A DNA stretch of 64,000 nt from Ehretia macrophylla (taxonomy: Eukaryota; Streptophyta; Magnoliopsida; Boraginales; Ehretiaceae): contig CM075778.1 in assembly GCA_037974665.1 (NCBI GenBank), positions 21,952,001-22,016,000 of the forward strand, written 5' to 3'. Positions 34,800 to 46,883 of this stretch are shown piece by piece. The notes under the pieces are model-generated. The model did no database searches and was not told the origin of the DNA. It worked only from the letters and a program-made list of their open reading frames with translations. Position 1 is the stretch's first letter; each line of letters starts with the position of its first letter. Position numbers and translations under genes: made by a program.

Positions 34800-37700
34800 A
34801 ACAATTGCGCCCACGCAATTCCTACCTGGTCAACAAACAACTCCGGATACTGATCTCGAACCTGGTCCTCTCTTTCCCAAGTTGCTTCCTCAAATCCATG
34901 ATGATTCCACAGAACCTTTACTAACGGAATACTCTTCCTGCGAAGCTCCTGAACTTTCCGATCCACAATTCGAATCGGTTTCTCTTCATAAGACAACTTC
35001 TCTTCAATCTGCAAAGGCTCTGGTTCAAGTACATGTGAAGGGTCTGGATGGTACTTCTTCAACATAGACACGTGGAACACATCGTGCAGTCTCGATAAGC
35101 TCGGAGGCAAAGCTAATCGATAAGCCAAAGGACCTACCTTTTCGGTGATCTCATACGGACCCACATACCTGGGACTAAGCTTCCCGCTCTTACCGTGCCG
35201 AATCAATCCCTTCCGTGGAGAAATCTTAAGAAACACCCAATCTCCCAAATCAAACTCAAGATCCCGACGGTGCTTATCCGCATAACTCTTCTGACGACTC
35301 TGAGCTGTAAGCATATGCTGGCGAATAATGTGAACATTATCTACCATCTTAATCATCTCAGGTAACACAGTCAGATCAACTATTCTCATCTCTCCAACCT
35401 CTTCCCAATATAATGGGGATCTGCATTTCCGACCATACAACGCCTCGTAGGGAGCCATACCTATAGTAGATTGATAACTATTGTTGTAGGCGAACTCCGC
35501 TAAAGACAAAAACTTCTCCCAATTCTTCCCAAAGTCTAGCACACATGCCCGTAGCATGTCTTCCAAGATCCTGATGGTTCTCTCAAACTGGCCATCAGTT
35601 TGTGGATAATATGCAGTGCTGAAGCTCAATTTAGTTCCCATGGCCTCTTGCAACTTCTGCCAAAAACGAGATCTGAATCTGGGATCTCTATCTGACACTA
35701 TACTCTGTGGCACACCATGCAATCTCACAATATTAGCAACATAAAGCTCAGCTAGCTTATCAAGGCTATCCTGTTTGTTCACGGGAATAAAATGTGTAAC
35801 TTTAGTCAAGCGGTCCACAACAACCCAAACAGAATCACATCCTCTCGGAGATCTAGGAAGATCGGTCACAAGGTCCATTGTTATATGTACCCACTTCTAT
35901 TACGGAATCGACAACGGCTATAGAAGTCTGGCTGGCCTCTGATGCTCAACTTTAACCCTCTGACAAGTCAAACATCTGGATACATACCCAGCAATCTCCC
36001 TCTTCATATTACTCCACCAGAAGTGTTGTTTCAAATCTCTATACATTTTAGTACTGCCCGGGTGAATCGTATACCTCGAATTGTGTGCCTCGGACAGAAT
36101 CTCATTCTTCAAAGTCGAATCATCAGGAACACATACTCTATCCCTGAATCTGAAGATGCCATCTGCATGTAATTTAAACTCCGACTCTCCCCCTTTTGAT
36201 TTTTCTTAGATTTTCAAGATGTGAGGATCAGTCTTCTGAGCCTCTCTGATCTGTGCTAGCAACCCTGACTGAATCTGTAAACTAGCAAATCGAATCCCTA
36301 CCTCAGTAGCTTCTGGCTTCCATGAACAAATTTCTTCCAAAGTCTCCCAATCTTTGATAGTTAAGCTTGCAACAGTAGCCTTTCGGCTCAAAGCATCAGC
36401 AACAACATTCGCCTTACCTGGCACGTAGTTAATAGAACAGTTGTAACCACCCAATAGTTTTAGTCATCTCCGCTGCCTCATATTCAGATCCTTCTGTGAA
36501 AACAAATACTTGAGACTCTTGTGGTCAGTAAAAATTTTAAATCTGCAACTCCACAAGTAATTACGCCACTTTTTCAAAGCAAACACAACTGCAGCCAACT
36601 CAAGATCATGTGTAGGGTAATTGACTTCATATGGTTTCAACTTCCTAGAATCATAGGCAATCACCTTACCATTCTGCATTAAAACACAACCCAAACCTTC
36701 CTTAGATGCATCACTGTAGACAACGAAGTTCTCTGTTCCCTCAGGTAAAGCTAATATAAGAGCTGTAGTTAATCTCTTTTTCAATTCTTGGAAACTGGAT
36801 TCACACTTGGCATCCCAGTTGTAAGTAACTTTCTTCCGAGTCAACTGGCTTAAAGGCCCAGCAATTTTGTAAAAGTCTTTAACAAATCTCCGGTAGTAAC
36901 CTGCCAATCCAAGAAAACTCTGAATCTCTGACACCGTCTCAGGTCTCTTCCAAGATGAAACAACTTCAATCTTAGCTGGGTCCACTGAAATTCCTCAATC
37001 TGAAATGATATGGCCTAGAAAAGATATCTGATTCAACCAGAACTCGCACTTGCTGAATTTAGCAAAAAGCTTGTTTTCCTGCAAAGTCTGTAGCACAATC
37101 CTCAAGTGTTGCTCATGTTCAGCCTCATTCTTCGAATACACTAAAATGTCGTCAATAAAGATTATGACAAACTGATCAAGGTAAGGTCGGAAAACTCTCT
37201 GCATCAAGTCCATGAATGTGGCTGGTGCATTCGTCAATCCAAACGGCAACACAACAAATTCATAGTGGCTATATCTAGTCCTGAAAGCTGTCTTTGGTAT
37301 ATCGTCACTCCGAATCCTAAGTTGATAGTAACCCTGCCTCAAGTCAAATTTGGAATAAACACTCGCACCCTGCAATTGGTCAAACAATTCTTCAATCAAC
37401 GGCAAGGGGTATTTATTCTTAATCGTGACTTGATTAAGTCCCCTGTAATCAATACATAACCGTAGCGTGCCGTCTTTCTTTCTCACAAACAACATAGGTG
37501 CGCCCCACGGCGAAGAACTAGGTTGTATAAACCCTTTCTCAAGCAAGTTCTGAAGCTGAATTTTTAACTCCTGAAGTTCAGCCGATGCCATTCTATAAGG
37601 ACTCCTAGAAATTGGCGCGGTGCCTGGCACAAGATCAATCACGAACTCAATCTCCCTATCCGGTGGTAAACCCGGTAATTCCTCGGGAAATACACCAGGG

Positions 37701-39422
37701 AAGTCTCTAACAATCGGAACCTCATTCAAACTCAACTTATCAGTAGGCTGATTGATCAAATAAGCTAAGTAAGCTTCACAACCCTTATTCAACAACTTAG
37801 AAGTCTTGATTGCTGATAAAAGAGGAATTTGGGCAGCCCTGCAGTTCCCAACAATCTCCAGTACCGGTAGGTCAGGAACCTGAAGATAAACAATCTTTGT
37901 TCTACAATCCAATTGAGCATAGTACTTCCCCAACCAGTCCATTCCCAAAATGATTTCAAAGTCACGGAATGGCAATATAATTAAATCAGCAGGAAATTTA
38001 CGGTTCTCTATGCATATATCACAAGATTTGCAAATAGACTCAGTAACAAATTTTGCACCCAAAGGCGTACTAACTTCAACTTCATGCGGCAATTTATCAA
38101 TGCAAACATTCACAGATCGTGCACATGCAGGAGTTATAAACGAATGTGTAGCTCCGGGATCAATCAAAACTTTAACTGGCTGAGTATTGAGAAGAAAGGT
38201 ACCTTCCACAATAGCTGTAGTATCGGGTAGCTCCTCTGCATCTAGTGCAAATACCCTAGCCTGAACCCTCTGTGCTGGACGTGCACCTGCAGCCCTATTC
38301 TGAACACCCTGGCCTCCAGTACGGCCCTTAACATTGTTATACTTAGGGCAATCTCTCACCCTATGGTTATCACTACCACAACCCATACATTTACCACTCT
38401 TCCTCCAACAGTTAGCCTCAATATGCCCCGATTGATTACAATAATTACATTGCTGATTTTGCCTAACTGCAGTGTTTCCCGTAGGTGCTGGGGCTCTGGC
38501 AGTAGTAGGAGCTGTACCTCCCTGCTGGGGTCTAGTCACAGCTGGCCTAGTCTGAATCTGCTGCTGTGGCTGATACGAACGTTGCTGAGGAACCTATGCA
38601 GAAGTCTGATACTGCCTCGGCTGACTCTGGCTGACTCTGGCTGCTCTGGCCCAAATACTGCCTCTTACTCGGCTAACTGCTCTCAGCTAACATCTCAACC
38701 TTCCGTTTCTCAAACTTCGAGGCTGCCTGGAATGCCTCGGGAAAAGTAGTGTAGGTCTGCCCAGTCAAATGCAACTGTATGTCCATTCTCAGCCCACGAA
38801 CAAACCTATGAATTATCCTCCTAGCCGGCCGTACCAACTCGGGTATATACCTCGACAGGCTAACAAACCTAGCCTCGTACTGTGCAACAGTCATATTTCC
38901 CTGCTTCAGGGCCACAAACTCATCCTCCCGCCTTTCCATAGCCATCTCGGGAATATACTTATCCCGAAACTCACTCACAAAATCATCCCATAAATGTGGA
39001 ACATACTCACAATCCCACCTCAATCTGACAGTATTCCACCACTGCTCTGCATCGCCCTCAAACAGGAATGATGCATAATCTATTCTTGCCTCATTAGTGT
39101 ACCTCAAAGCGGTGAAAATTTTCTCGACACGGTTAATCCATCTCTCGGCTGCCTCATCATCCGGCTCTCCGAAGAACTTTCCCGGCTCGTGCCTCAGAAA
39201 TTTCTCTAACTGATTATTCTCAACTCTATACCCATGTCCACCAGGATTAACTTGATTTCCCTGGGGATTATTCCTGTCCTGTCTCTGCTCATGCAGCACC
39301 TGTGTAATCCGGTCTACTGCAGTAGTCATAGTAGCCATAAACTGCTCAGGCAACGGCTGCTGACCCTGTTCTGCTACCTCTTCATCTGATCCTATACCTT
39401 GAGTACCACGACGTGGCGGCAT
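34796..39422 (-). pseudogene. gag-pol polyprotein of A2
   Basis: ATG at 39422 opens MPPRRGTQGIG. Gag runs to a TAG at about 38672 (A1 has CAG at that codon); just after it a ten-base tandem duplication (CAGAGTCAGC twice) shifts the frame. From 38539 downward one frame carries two CCHC knuckles ([28 protein letters not shown]), protease [13 protein letters not shown] with [10 protein letters not shown], RNase H with [10 protein letters not shown] and [10 protein letters not shown], integrase with [16 protein letters not shown] and SDRDPRF, and a chromodomain-type end HHGFEEATWEREDQV, to a stop at 34796. The frame is cut by stops near 36994, 36463, 36205 and 35905, most explained by C-to-T or G-to-A changes. 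Protease has Asp-Pro-Gly-Ala, not Asp-Ser-Gly-Ala. Confidence 0.94.
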
Positions 39423-39716
39423 AGTAGCAATTTCACAATAGCTGGCAACATTTAAAAGCAGTTTATAGACAGAAATATAGCACATAAGATTAGATAACAC
39501 TCAAGTCAATAACAATCAACCATTCTAACACGCAATTCACATAACACAAGTTTGACATGCCAAACTAATTTACTTTAAACACATAAGCACTACAAGTTCA
39601 CAAAGTCATGCTATAACATTTTCTTTCCACTTAACAATTATACAATAACATTCTAGCATTTTGGACCTTTACCCCACAGACCGAGAAACATATCCCGGCT
39701 CATGCAAGACTATCAT

Positions 39717-39728
39717 GCTCTGATACCA
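39717..39728 (-). other. Primer-binding site of A2
   Basis: GCTCTGATACCA on the plus strand, exact complement of the tRNA-Met site, eight bases from the 5' LTR edge at 39737. Confidence 0.88.
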
Positions 39729-40155
39729 CCTAAAGATGTCACGCCCCGACCCGACACACGGACGGAGTCTCCTCTGTACCGCGGACTATCCGAAAACCCT
39801 AAAATCAATATAATACTTGCGAAAGCCATAAAATAATCAAAACAAGCCGACTTTCTTTAAAACATACATTTCTTATTAACCAACTTTGCAACCCAAAAAT
39901 GATATGCATACTACACAAGTATTTATGCCACTAATCAATTCCATTAGCATGCATTTCCTTACTAGTCACAAGGGTATAAGTTTACAACTTTACATTTTTT
40001 TCAACTTATACAACATAAGACCGTAGAGGCCTCAAACTAGAAAATACATACAAGGCTACAAGCCTCAAAATTAAGCGACATCCAAGCAATATACATAACA
40101 AGCAAGGCTCACACAAAAGCTGGTAACCAACCACCAGCAAAGCAGAGAAGTGCTA

Positions 40156-40224
40156 TCACGGAAACACCTCCACCTGCTCCTCCTCCTCCTCTTCTATTAC
40201 CTCGATAGGTTCTGCTTCAACTAC
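40156..40224 (-). CDS. Acidic micro-ORF after LTR acceptor, A2-5'
   Basis: 22 residues: VVEAEPIEVI, six Glu, QVEVFP, TGA. Same phase as the A1 copies; A1-5' against A2-5' differ in several codons but keep the acidic stretch and the end VFP. No start codon of its own. The 3' LTR of A2 has a matching copy at 30489-30557. Confidence 0.35.
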   Translation of the reverse strand, partial: VVEAEPIEVIEEEEEEQVEVFP

Positions 40225-40226
40225 TC

Positions 40227-41489
40227 CTGTAAAAAAATATAGTATAGAGAGGAATGAGCAAAAACTATTGCTCAGCGAGGGCAAATGGTCTCAAGGACGG
40301 AGATGAGAGGAGTATGCAATGCAATTAGCCAAGCAATGCATACAAATATCATACAGAGATATAATAAAGCCATCAATAAAGTAAGGCAAGTATTTAAAGC
40401 TGTAAACACTCATTCAAAGGATACGATACTATGTTCACGAGCAACTTTCAAACACGAATTCGATGACGACGCGCCGGCCTAAACCACCTTATAATACCAG
40501 TTTGGAATACCCCGGAAGTATCCATCAACCTACGACCCAAAACTCCCTGGGAGGCAACCCAAGCGAGAAGAAGGAATAGCAGCGGAGCTAGAGCAACCAA
40601 CACTGGCAACCCGAGGCTACCCAGAGAGGCTCATCACTCACGCGCGAGACACTATGCAATGCAAGACTCGATACAAGGCGATAAACAAGCGATAAAGCCA
40701 CACGTGGGAGAATAACAAAGTAGGTTACTCTCGCACGCAATAGCAACAATTGATAAGCATTTCAATCCAAATCAATTCAAACAAGTATTTCAAGCAACCC
40801 TAAGCATTCTGTAGGCATAAAATCAAGAAAACAAGCAAAAACACAAATCGGCCCCAACTATCAAAACACTACCATTTTCAAACGAGCCACGAGTTCTGGA
40901 AACCGACTTCGCCAATCTTCCTAGGTCACCATAAGGCACGTCTAAGGACCCCGAAACCCTACTTAACCCTAGAATTCACGCAAAGTCCCGTTTTTTCCCT
41001 TTGCTCGTTTGAACTACAACTATAACAAGTAAACACCCAACCAACGCCATAATCGCACCAAAAGTGCTTCCATGGCCTCTTGAAACAATGTCAACACGCA
41101 AAACGAGAAAATGCTAAAGTCGACCTAAACGACCCCGACTTTCAACAAGGCTTAATTCCCGTTTTTCCATTACACAACCCAAACAAACCATGCATTTAGG
41201 CATTCTAACACACCTAGCACAATTCTACATCAACGGACAGCATAATGGAACAACTTCATCGTTCCAAGGGTTTACTATTCACAAAATACTATTCAACAAC
41301 TAGTTTAAACTACAATCTCAACATTTAACCGCAGAAAATGTTAAAAAGCTATAAATACACGTTCTACAATTGCCAAGGAACATTCTAGAAGCATCAAAAC
41401 GATTTAAACAACAATCTACGGATAAAATCTAAAAATCATAAAGTTGATACACTAAACATTTAAATGCGCAAATAACATGATTCCCTCAC
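40227..41489 (-). other. Intron-like span inside LTR A2-5'
   Basis: 1263 bp between CCTAAG/GTGAGG and TTTTTTACAG/GAG on the minus strand. Same internal order as A1: loop hairpin, CTCTCTGGG module, TGAGCAA/TTGCTCA hairpin, acceptor. Confidence 0.5.
40708..40732 (-). other. CTACTTT-loop hairpin, LTR A2-5'
   Basis: Identical to the A2 3' LTR copy: GAGAATAAC, AAAGTAG, GTTACTCTC on the plus strand. Confidence 0.55.
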
Positions 41490-42000
41490 CTTAGGCACTC
41501 CTAGTCGCTAGGAAAACAACGCTAGTCACCTCGGAAACCACCCCGCACGAGCTCACAAGAAGATTGATCGATTGGAAGGTTGAAAGGTTTTTTTTTTCCC
41601 TTGGAGCTCACGGCCTGCTCTTCTCTGTTCAGCTGCTATATATTTTTTTATTTTGTTAAGTTAAAAGCTTATTTAAGTGCTAAATTGGTCAAATGGTCAA
41701 AGGCCTAGGTCAAACGACTTAAAACTTGGTCAAAAGGGCCTTATTTTGTGCATTTTAAGCTAAAATAACTATCACCAATTTAATTTTCAGCTAGCAACAA
41801 TTAAAATATAAAATTTAAGTCATCTAAATACTAGTTTCACTATTTGCTGAGGACTAGAAACCGTTCTCTAGCTATCGCTCCCTAAATGCAATGCACGTTG
41901 CGACAGTAAAAAAGTAACAATTAATTCTAAAAGAATTTAAGGAAATATAATTTCCAAAATAATAAACAAGAAATTTCACATTCCGGGCTCGGGTATTACA

Positions 42001-43882
42001 GGTGGTATCCGGTATGCTTATTTAGAAATAGGTTGAGTACCGGGAAGTACGTTGATCACAAACTCAATATCTCTCTCTGGCGGCAGTCCTGGCAACTCTT
42101 CGGAAAATATATTTGGATATTTCCGAACTATCAGAACATCCTCCAGCTTTAGTTTATCAGATGGCTTGTTGATCAAATAAGCTGGATAACTTGAACACCC
42201 TTACTCACCAGCTTTATAGCTTTAACTGATGAGATGATAAAACTCATCTTAGTATCTCGGTTCCCGCTACCTCGACCACTAGCTATTCTGGCAACCTAAA
42301 CTACACCACCTTTGTTCTACAGTTTAACTGAGCATTATACTTGGCAAGCCAATCCATACCCAAGACAACATCATACTATCGGATAGGGAATAAGATAAGA
42401 TCTGAAGGAAAATCTTGACCCTTAACATGTATTTTACAGTCCTTGCACACTAAACCAGTCATATATTTATCGATCAAAGGTGTATTAATCTCAACCACAT
42501 AAGATAACTTCTTAGGTTACACATTAACATGTTGCACACAAGTAGGTGTAATGAAAGAATGTGTAGCACCAGAATCAATCAATATTTTAACAAGTTGATC
42601 GAGAATAAGAAAGTTACATTCAACTACTGCTACTGCCTTAGGCAACTCCTCCAAGTCAACTATATAAGCCCGAGCCTAAACTCGTTGCGGTTGGGGTGCA
42701 CTGCCTGCAGGTCTACCCTGATAACCCTGGGCCGCTGGCTGACCCTCAGACCTCTGCCACCTTGGACAATTTCTCACCCTATGTTGATTGATGCCGCAAG
42801 CCAAACAAGTCATTGCCTTTATCCGACAGTTGGCTTTCAAGTGGCCCTTACGTTTACAATAAGTGCATTGCGGTGCCAGGGTACTAACACCGCCTCTCGA
42901 AGAAGAAGAAGCTGAATAAGCAGCTGTACCAGTCTGCTGAGGTCTCGCAAGGTATGGCCTATACTAACCCTGAGATTGTGCCGGCCTCTGCTGTGACTGT
43001 GACTGATAAAATCCCTGATGAAACTGGGGTCTGTAAGTACTCTGCTGCCCTTAAGGTCTGTAGGAACTCTGCTGCACTGAAGGTCTGTAAATACTTTGCT
43101 GCCCCTAAGGCTGAAACGACCTCTTACTTGACTGATTAGAACTGGCTTGATCCTACTTCTTCTTCTCAAATCTAGAAGCTGCATTAAAGGCTGCAGGAAA
43201 CGCATCAAACTCCAGTAAGGCCATAGAATCTTGAAGCTCTGGCCCTAGACCCCTCATGAACCTTCGGGTCTTCCGTTCTTGGTCCTACACAAACTCTGGT
43301 GCAAACCGAGATAACCTAGTGAAATTGGCCTCATATTGAGCCACAATGGAGTTACCTTGAACAAGAGAAGTGAATTCCTCATCCCAACTCCTGGATGATA
43401 GCCCAAAGATATGGAGTACCCTGAGCCTCCCAACTTGACCTCACCGTATGCCACCACTGCTCTGCCTCGTCATCAAGGAGATACACAGCAAAAGTAACCT
43501 TTCTATCATCGGTATAATCAAGTGGATCAATTATCTTCTCGATCTTATTCACCCAAGCCTCGGCCTTCCTATCATCGGGCTCACCGAGAAACCTCGGTGG
43601 CATGTACCCTAGAAATTCCTTTAACAAACTGCCTTCACGGTAACCACCTCCAGCATTAAACCCTTGTTCAATGTTACCCTGCACATTGTGCACCCGTGCC
43701 TATACATTCTGTACCTATGCAGCCTGCCCTGCTAGAATTTGTGACTACCCTGCTAGGACCTCCGTCATACGGTCCATAGCCATAGCAATACGGTCATACC
43801 CCGGATCTCGGCCCCCAGCCTCATTCCCTTGTTCCTCATTACATTCCTAAGGCCTATTGTGAGTTCTTGGACGTCCAGCCAT
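42001..43882 (-). pseudogene. E1 gag, protease and start of RT
   Basis: Minus strand from ATG at 43882 (MAGRPRTHN). Several early in-frame stops. Gag core near 43690-43400 (FLGEPDDRKAEAW, DEAEQWWHTVRSSW). Two CCHC knuckles near 42870-42770 (CTYCKRKGHLKANC, CLACGINQHRVRNC). Protease near 42590 with [12 protein letters not shown], so family E keeps the normal Asp-Ser-Gly, unlike family A. The linker to RT follows to 42001, where A2 splits the frame. Frameshifts break gag. Confidence 0.88.
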
Positions 43883-44120
43883 CTTACTATCAAAGAGTTA
43901 GCCATAGGTTATTACACATAGATAGGCTATAGACAGTTAATAACACATAGGAAACAAAGTTCACATAAGGCACGTAGATCACATAAGAGTTAATCACATA
44001 AACAAGTTAATCACATAATCACATTAACATATATTTCACTTTTCTTTCACTTAGTACATGCTTTCATGCTAAGACCACTACCCACATACTGAGGATAACT
44101 TGGCTTACAGCTAAACATGC

Positions 44121-44132
44121 GCTTTGATACCA
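44121..44132 (-). other. Primer-binding site of E1
   Basis: GCTTTGATACCA on the plus strand, one base from the tRNA-Met complement; five bases from the LTR edge at 44138. Confidence 0.8.
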
Positions 44133-44569
44133 CTTAATGTCACGCCCCAACTCGACCCCAGTTATGATCAGTTAGGACGTGGCGGAATTTCGGCAATATC
44201 ATGTCTGTAATATGGAAAACAAAGCTTTAAGCCAGCTCTTGAAAACACCTCACAACCAACCACAACTTCAACAACAACTTCAACAACATACAACACATTC
44301 AACCACTTCATTAACCATCCAAACAACATCCCGTCAACAAGACATATGCCACTGTCTCAACAACATACATCAAGCTATACTATACATATGTAAGATAGAT
44401 AATAAAGCTAGTCTAGCAACCTAATCATAATCCCAAAGAAAAACTACTAAACTAACATTATACAATCCACTATCTTTAAGTTATGTTTACAATACAAACT
44501 TTAAAGCTTAAATACAATACAACATATTTCATAATTTAAGACAACATAAAGAGCACTCCAGCAAAGACA

Positions 44570-44659
44570 TCAAGGACAAGACTCTTGCACATTGGACTCA
44601 TCAACATATGGCTCATTCTCAACCTCGTGTGGAACGTACCCAAGATCTTGCTCAGTTAT
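44570..44659 (-). CDS. Conserved LTR micro-ORF, family E
   Basis: 29 residues after a TTTCAG/G acceptor: ITEQDLGYVPHEVEN, then EPYVDESNVQESCP and TGA. Exactly the length of the B2 and B3 frames, no indel, 19 of 29 residues identical to B2 (shared core GYVP, PYVDES). No ATG upstream in frame nearby. The conservation between two diverged LTR families supports a coding role. Confidence 0.45.
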   Translation of the reverse strand: MTEQDLGYVPHEVENEPYVDESNVQESCP

Positions 44660-45181
44660 ACCTGAAAGGTCAGCAAAAAGGCTGAGCTTATATATAACAA
44701 AGCTTTACAAGGGTTCAATAGGATGTTTTGGAAACACTTTCTTTACCACTTGGGAAAACACCCTATGAACAATAACACATAATAATCATCAACAACAATT
44801 CAACTAGACAACATTAGTAACCATACAATTGAGAAAGGATACAGTAGTTGATGTAGATCCATACGACATCACGAACTCAACCAACTTCTTACGCCCTTTG
44901 AGACATTCTAGAAGTACCTCATTCTAGACCCACACTCCATGATCATTCTCCGACCACACGAGATAGGGGATAGTACATGATAGTTGTGTAGTTTTCAACC
45001 CGGTAAGCCCGATATCGCCCGAGAGGTGACACACACTATAATGACTCACAACAATTAACACTGAACACTTAATATTCTGAGAGGACAACAAAGTAGGTTG
45101 TCTTCCAGTACAATAACATTCAACAATCATTTAACAACACTTCAATCAACACGACAATAATTAAACAACTAAGACACCCAA

Positions 45182-45208
45182 GTTAGATGACAAAGTAGGC
45201 CACCCAAC
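45182..45208 (-). other. CTACTTT-loop hairpin, shared E LTR
   Basis: Plus strand GTTAGATGAC, AAAGTAG, GCCACCCAAC. A second hairpin, GAGGACAAC, AAAGTAG, GTTGTCTTC, lies at 45081-45105. Confidence 0.5.
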
Positions 45209-45436
45209 TCAACACACTTTTCAACATACATTTAAACCCGAGCCTTCTCAACAACAACCCATGTATCATCCACACAAACAACCCCAAACAATTAAAGACA
45301 ACACTTATCCATTTCAAAGAAAGACTACACAAACTTCTAAACTTCATAACTTACAACCTATCAATCAAACAACCCCCGAACCTTCTCCTACCACCTAACC
45401 ACTAAAGCAACTACATTAACCCCCTCAGAAACCAAC

Positions 45437-46883
45437 TGATCGTTACTCGGTTGGTAAATAAAAATGTGCAAAAATAACTAAGTTTTAATAACCCGTAAGT
45501 GCACGAATCAACGTAGTATAATGTGCTTAGAGTGCGGGGTCATACTCCACAGGGAGGCTCCTTAGTTAGTTTGGTTGAAGAAGTGCGTATGAAAGTGTCT
45601 AAAGTTAGTGTTGTAACGTAACGATAGATTGATTGGGTGATAAAAGCTAAGCTAAACTAAGTTAACTAATTAGAGTTATTGTTGGGAGTGTAAATATGGG
45701 AATGTAGTAGTTTAAGCTCGGATTAATATTAAGGCAGTTAATCTAGGCTCATAAATAGGATTATCTAATTCTATGCAAGAGGTTAACCTACAAGCATTAA
45801 CCTAGTCAATTATCTTAGTCTAATAAAATCTCGATTACCAACTCTGATGTAGGTGTCGTTCCATCTACAAGCGTATAGCCATAGTATGGATCTATCATTG
45901 CAACTTGGGGTAAAAGGTATGTTTCAACATAAGTAATCAATATCTCCTTACTAGTCTAGAAACTATGGTCTACTTAAAAACATTACTATAGTCTCTTGGA
46001 ATCTTTAAGGTTGTCAAGCAATTGATTCACTATTAAAGCATGGATATATGACACGAAAATAAAGCAATTATATCATCTACTTGAAAGCATTATGTATGAA
46101 AGACAATACTTAATTAATACAAGCCATATATTGCATATGAATTAAATCAGTCCAAATCATGGAGACCGGTAAATTAAAAGACCATTTAATATATAATCAA
46201 AATCTCAAATTAACATGGGTATTATAACAACATTCAAATATAAAAGAGATTAAACAGATGCTCCCCCATAAATGAAATCGAGGTCCGAGGTCAGAGTCCC
46301 GAGCACAGCTACGAGATTTTCTCATTTTCCCCCAACAACTAACTATTTACACTATATAATTAAACTAACTAATTTATAAGTTAAAAATATAATTAAAACT
46401 AAATTAATAATAAAATCTATTTAATTTTCTACTCTTCAAAATATGCACCCCAATATCTCTATTTATAGGCTGAAAATCACTATTCATACATTACTATTCA
46501 CGTATTACTATTCATGCATTACTATTTACGCAGCTACTATTCACGCATTTTTACTATTCACACATTGACCGTTTGACTTTGACTTTGACTTTGACCGAGT
46601 GTTGACCGAGGCGTTTTCGGGCTATTTTGAGTATTTCGAGTCTGATTATGCTCTAGTTTCGGCCAAATTCTGACTCTATGGTTTCTATTCTTCTACCGGT
46701 TCTCGTGTTTTCCCATTCTTGACTTCTTGACTTACAATTTAGATTGTTTCGGGTCTGATTTTTCACTTTTTGCTATTATTCTACATTGCATTGAAAGTGT
46801 ATAAGTGTTGCAATTATCCTTAAGTGAAGATGCAAATATAGTGTAAATACAATGGTTTGAGTGCTACAAATACAATCACATCA
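45437..46883 (-). mobile_element. Solo LTR T2 (Tat-like)
   Basis: 1447 bp from TGATCGTTACTCGG to CAATCACATCA (TG...CA), with perfect TSD CCAAC at 45432-45436 and 46884-46888. The uninterrupted target is visible at about 26455 in the other E LTR. It contains a CTCCACAGGGAGG block typical of Tat-type LTR ends. Orientation is inferred by analogy with T1. Confidence 0.85.
46478..46566. repeat. TACTATTCACGCAT-type tandem repeat
   Basis: About five imperfect units of ATTACTATTCACGC inside T2, followed by a TTTGAC hexamer repeat at about 46572-46595. Confidence 0.75.

Larger units (their letters stand above)
30042..42000 (-). mobile_element. Complete Ty3/gypsy element A2
   Basis: Minus orientation, same family as A1. 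3' LTR 30042-34784 (split by solo LTR B2), polypurine tract, gag-pol 34796-39422, primer-binding site 39717-39728, 5' LTR 39737-42000. Perfect TSD GGTGG at 30037-30041 and 42001-42005. The LTR pair shows few differences, so it is younger than A1. Pol keeps one reading frame with point stops. It inserted in the RT start of E1. Confidence 0.95.
39737..42000 (-). repeat. 5' LTR of A2
   Basis: 2264 bp. Compared with the 3' LTR it lacks 28 bases just inside its inner end, between two copies of GACCCGAC. Donor AAG/GTGAGG (41490/41489), acceptor TTTTACAG/G (40227/40226), hairpin 40708-40732. Confidence 0.93.

Noticed and set aside
37265..38749. Plus-strand frames opposite A2 gag-pol
   Set aside because: Shadow frames of the minus-strand polyprotein.
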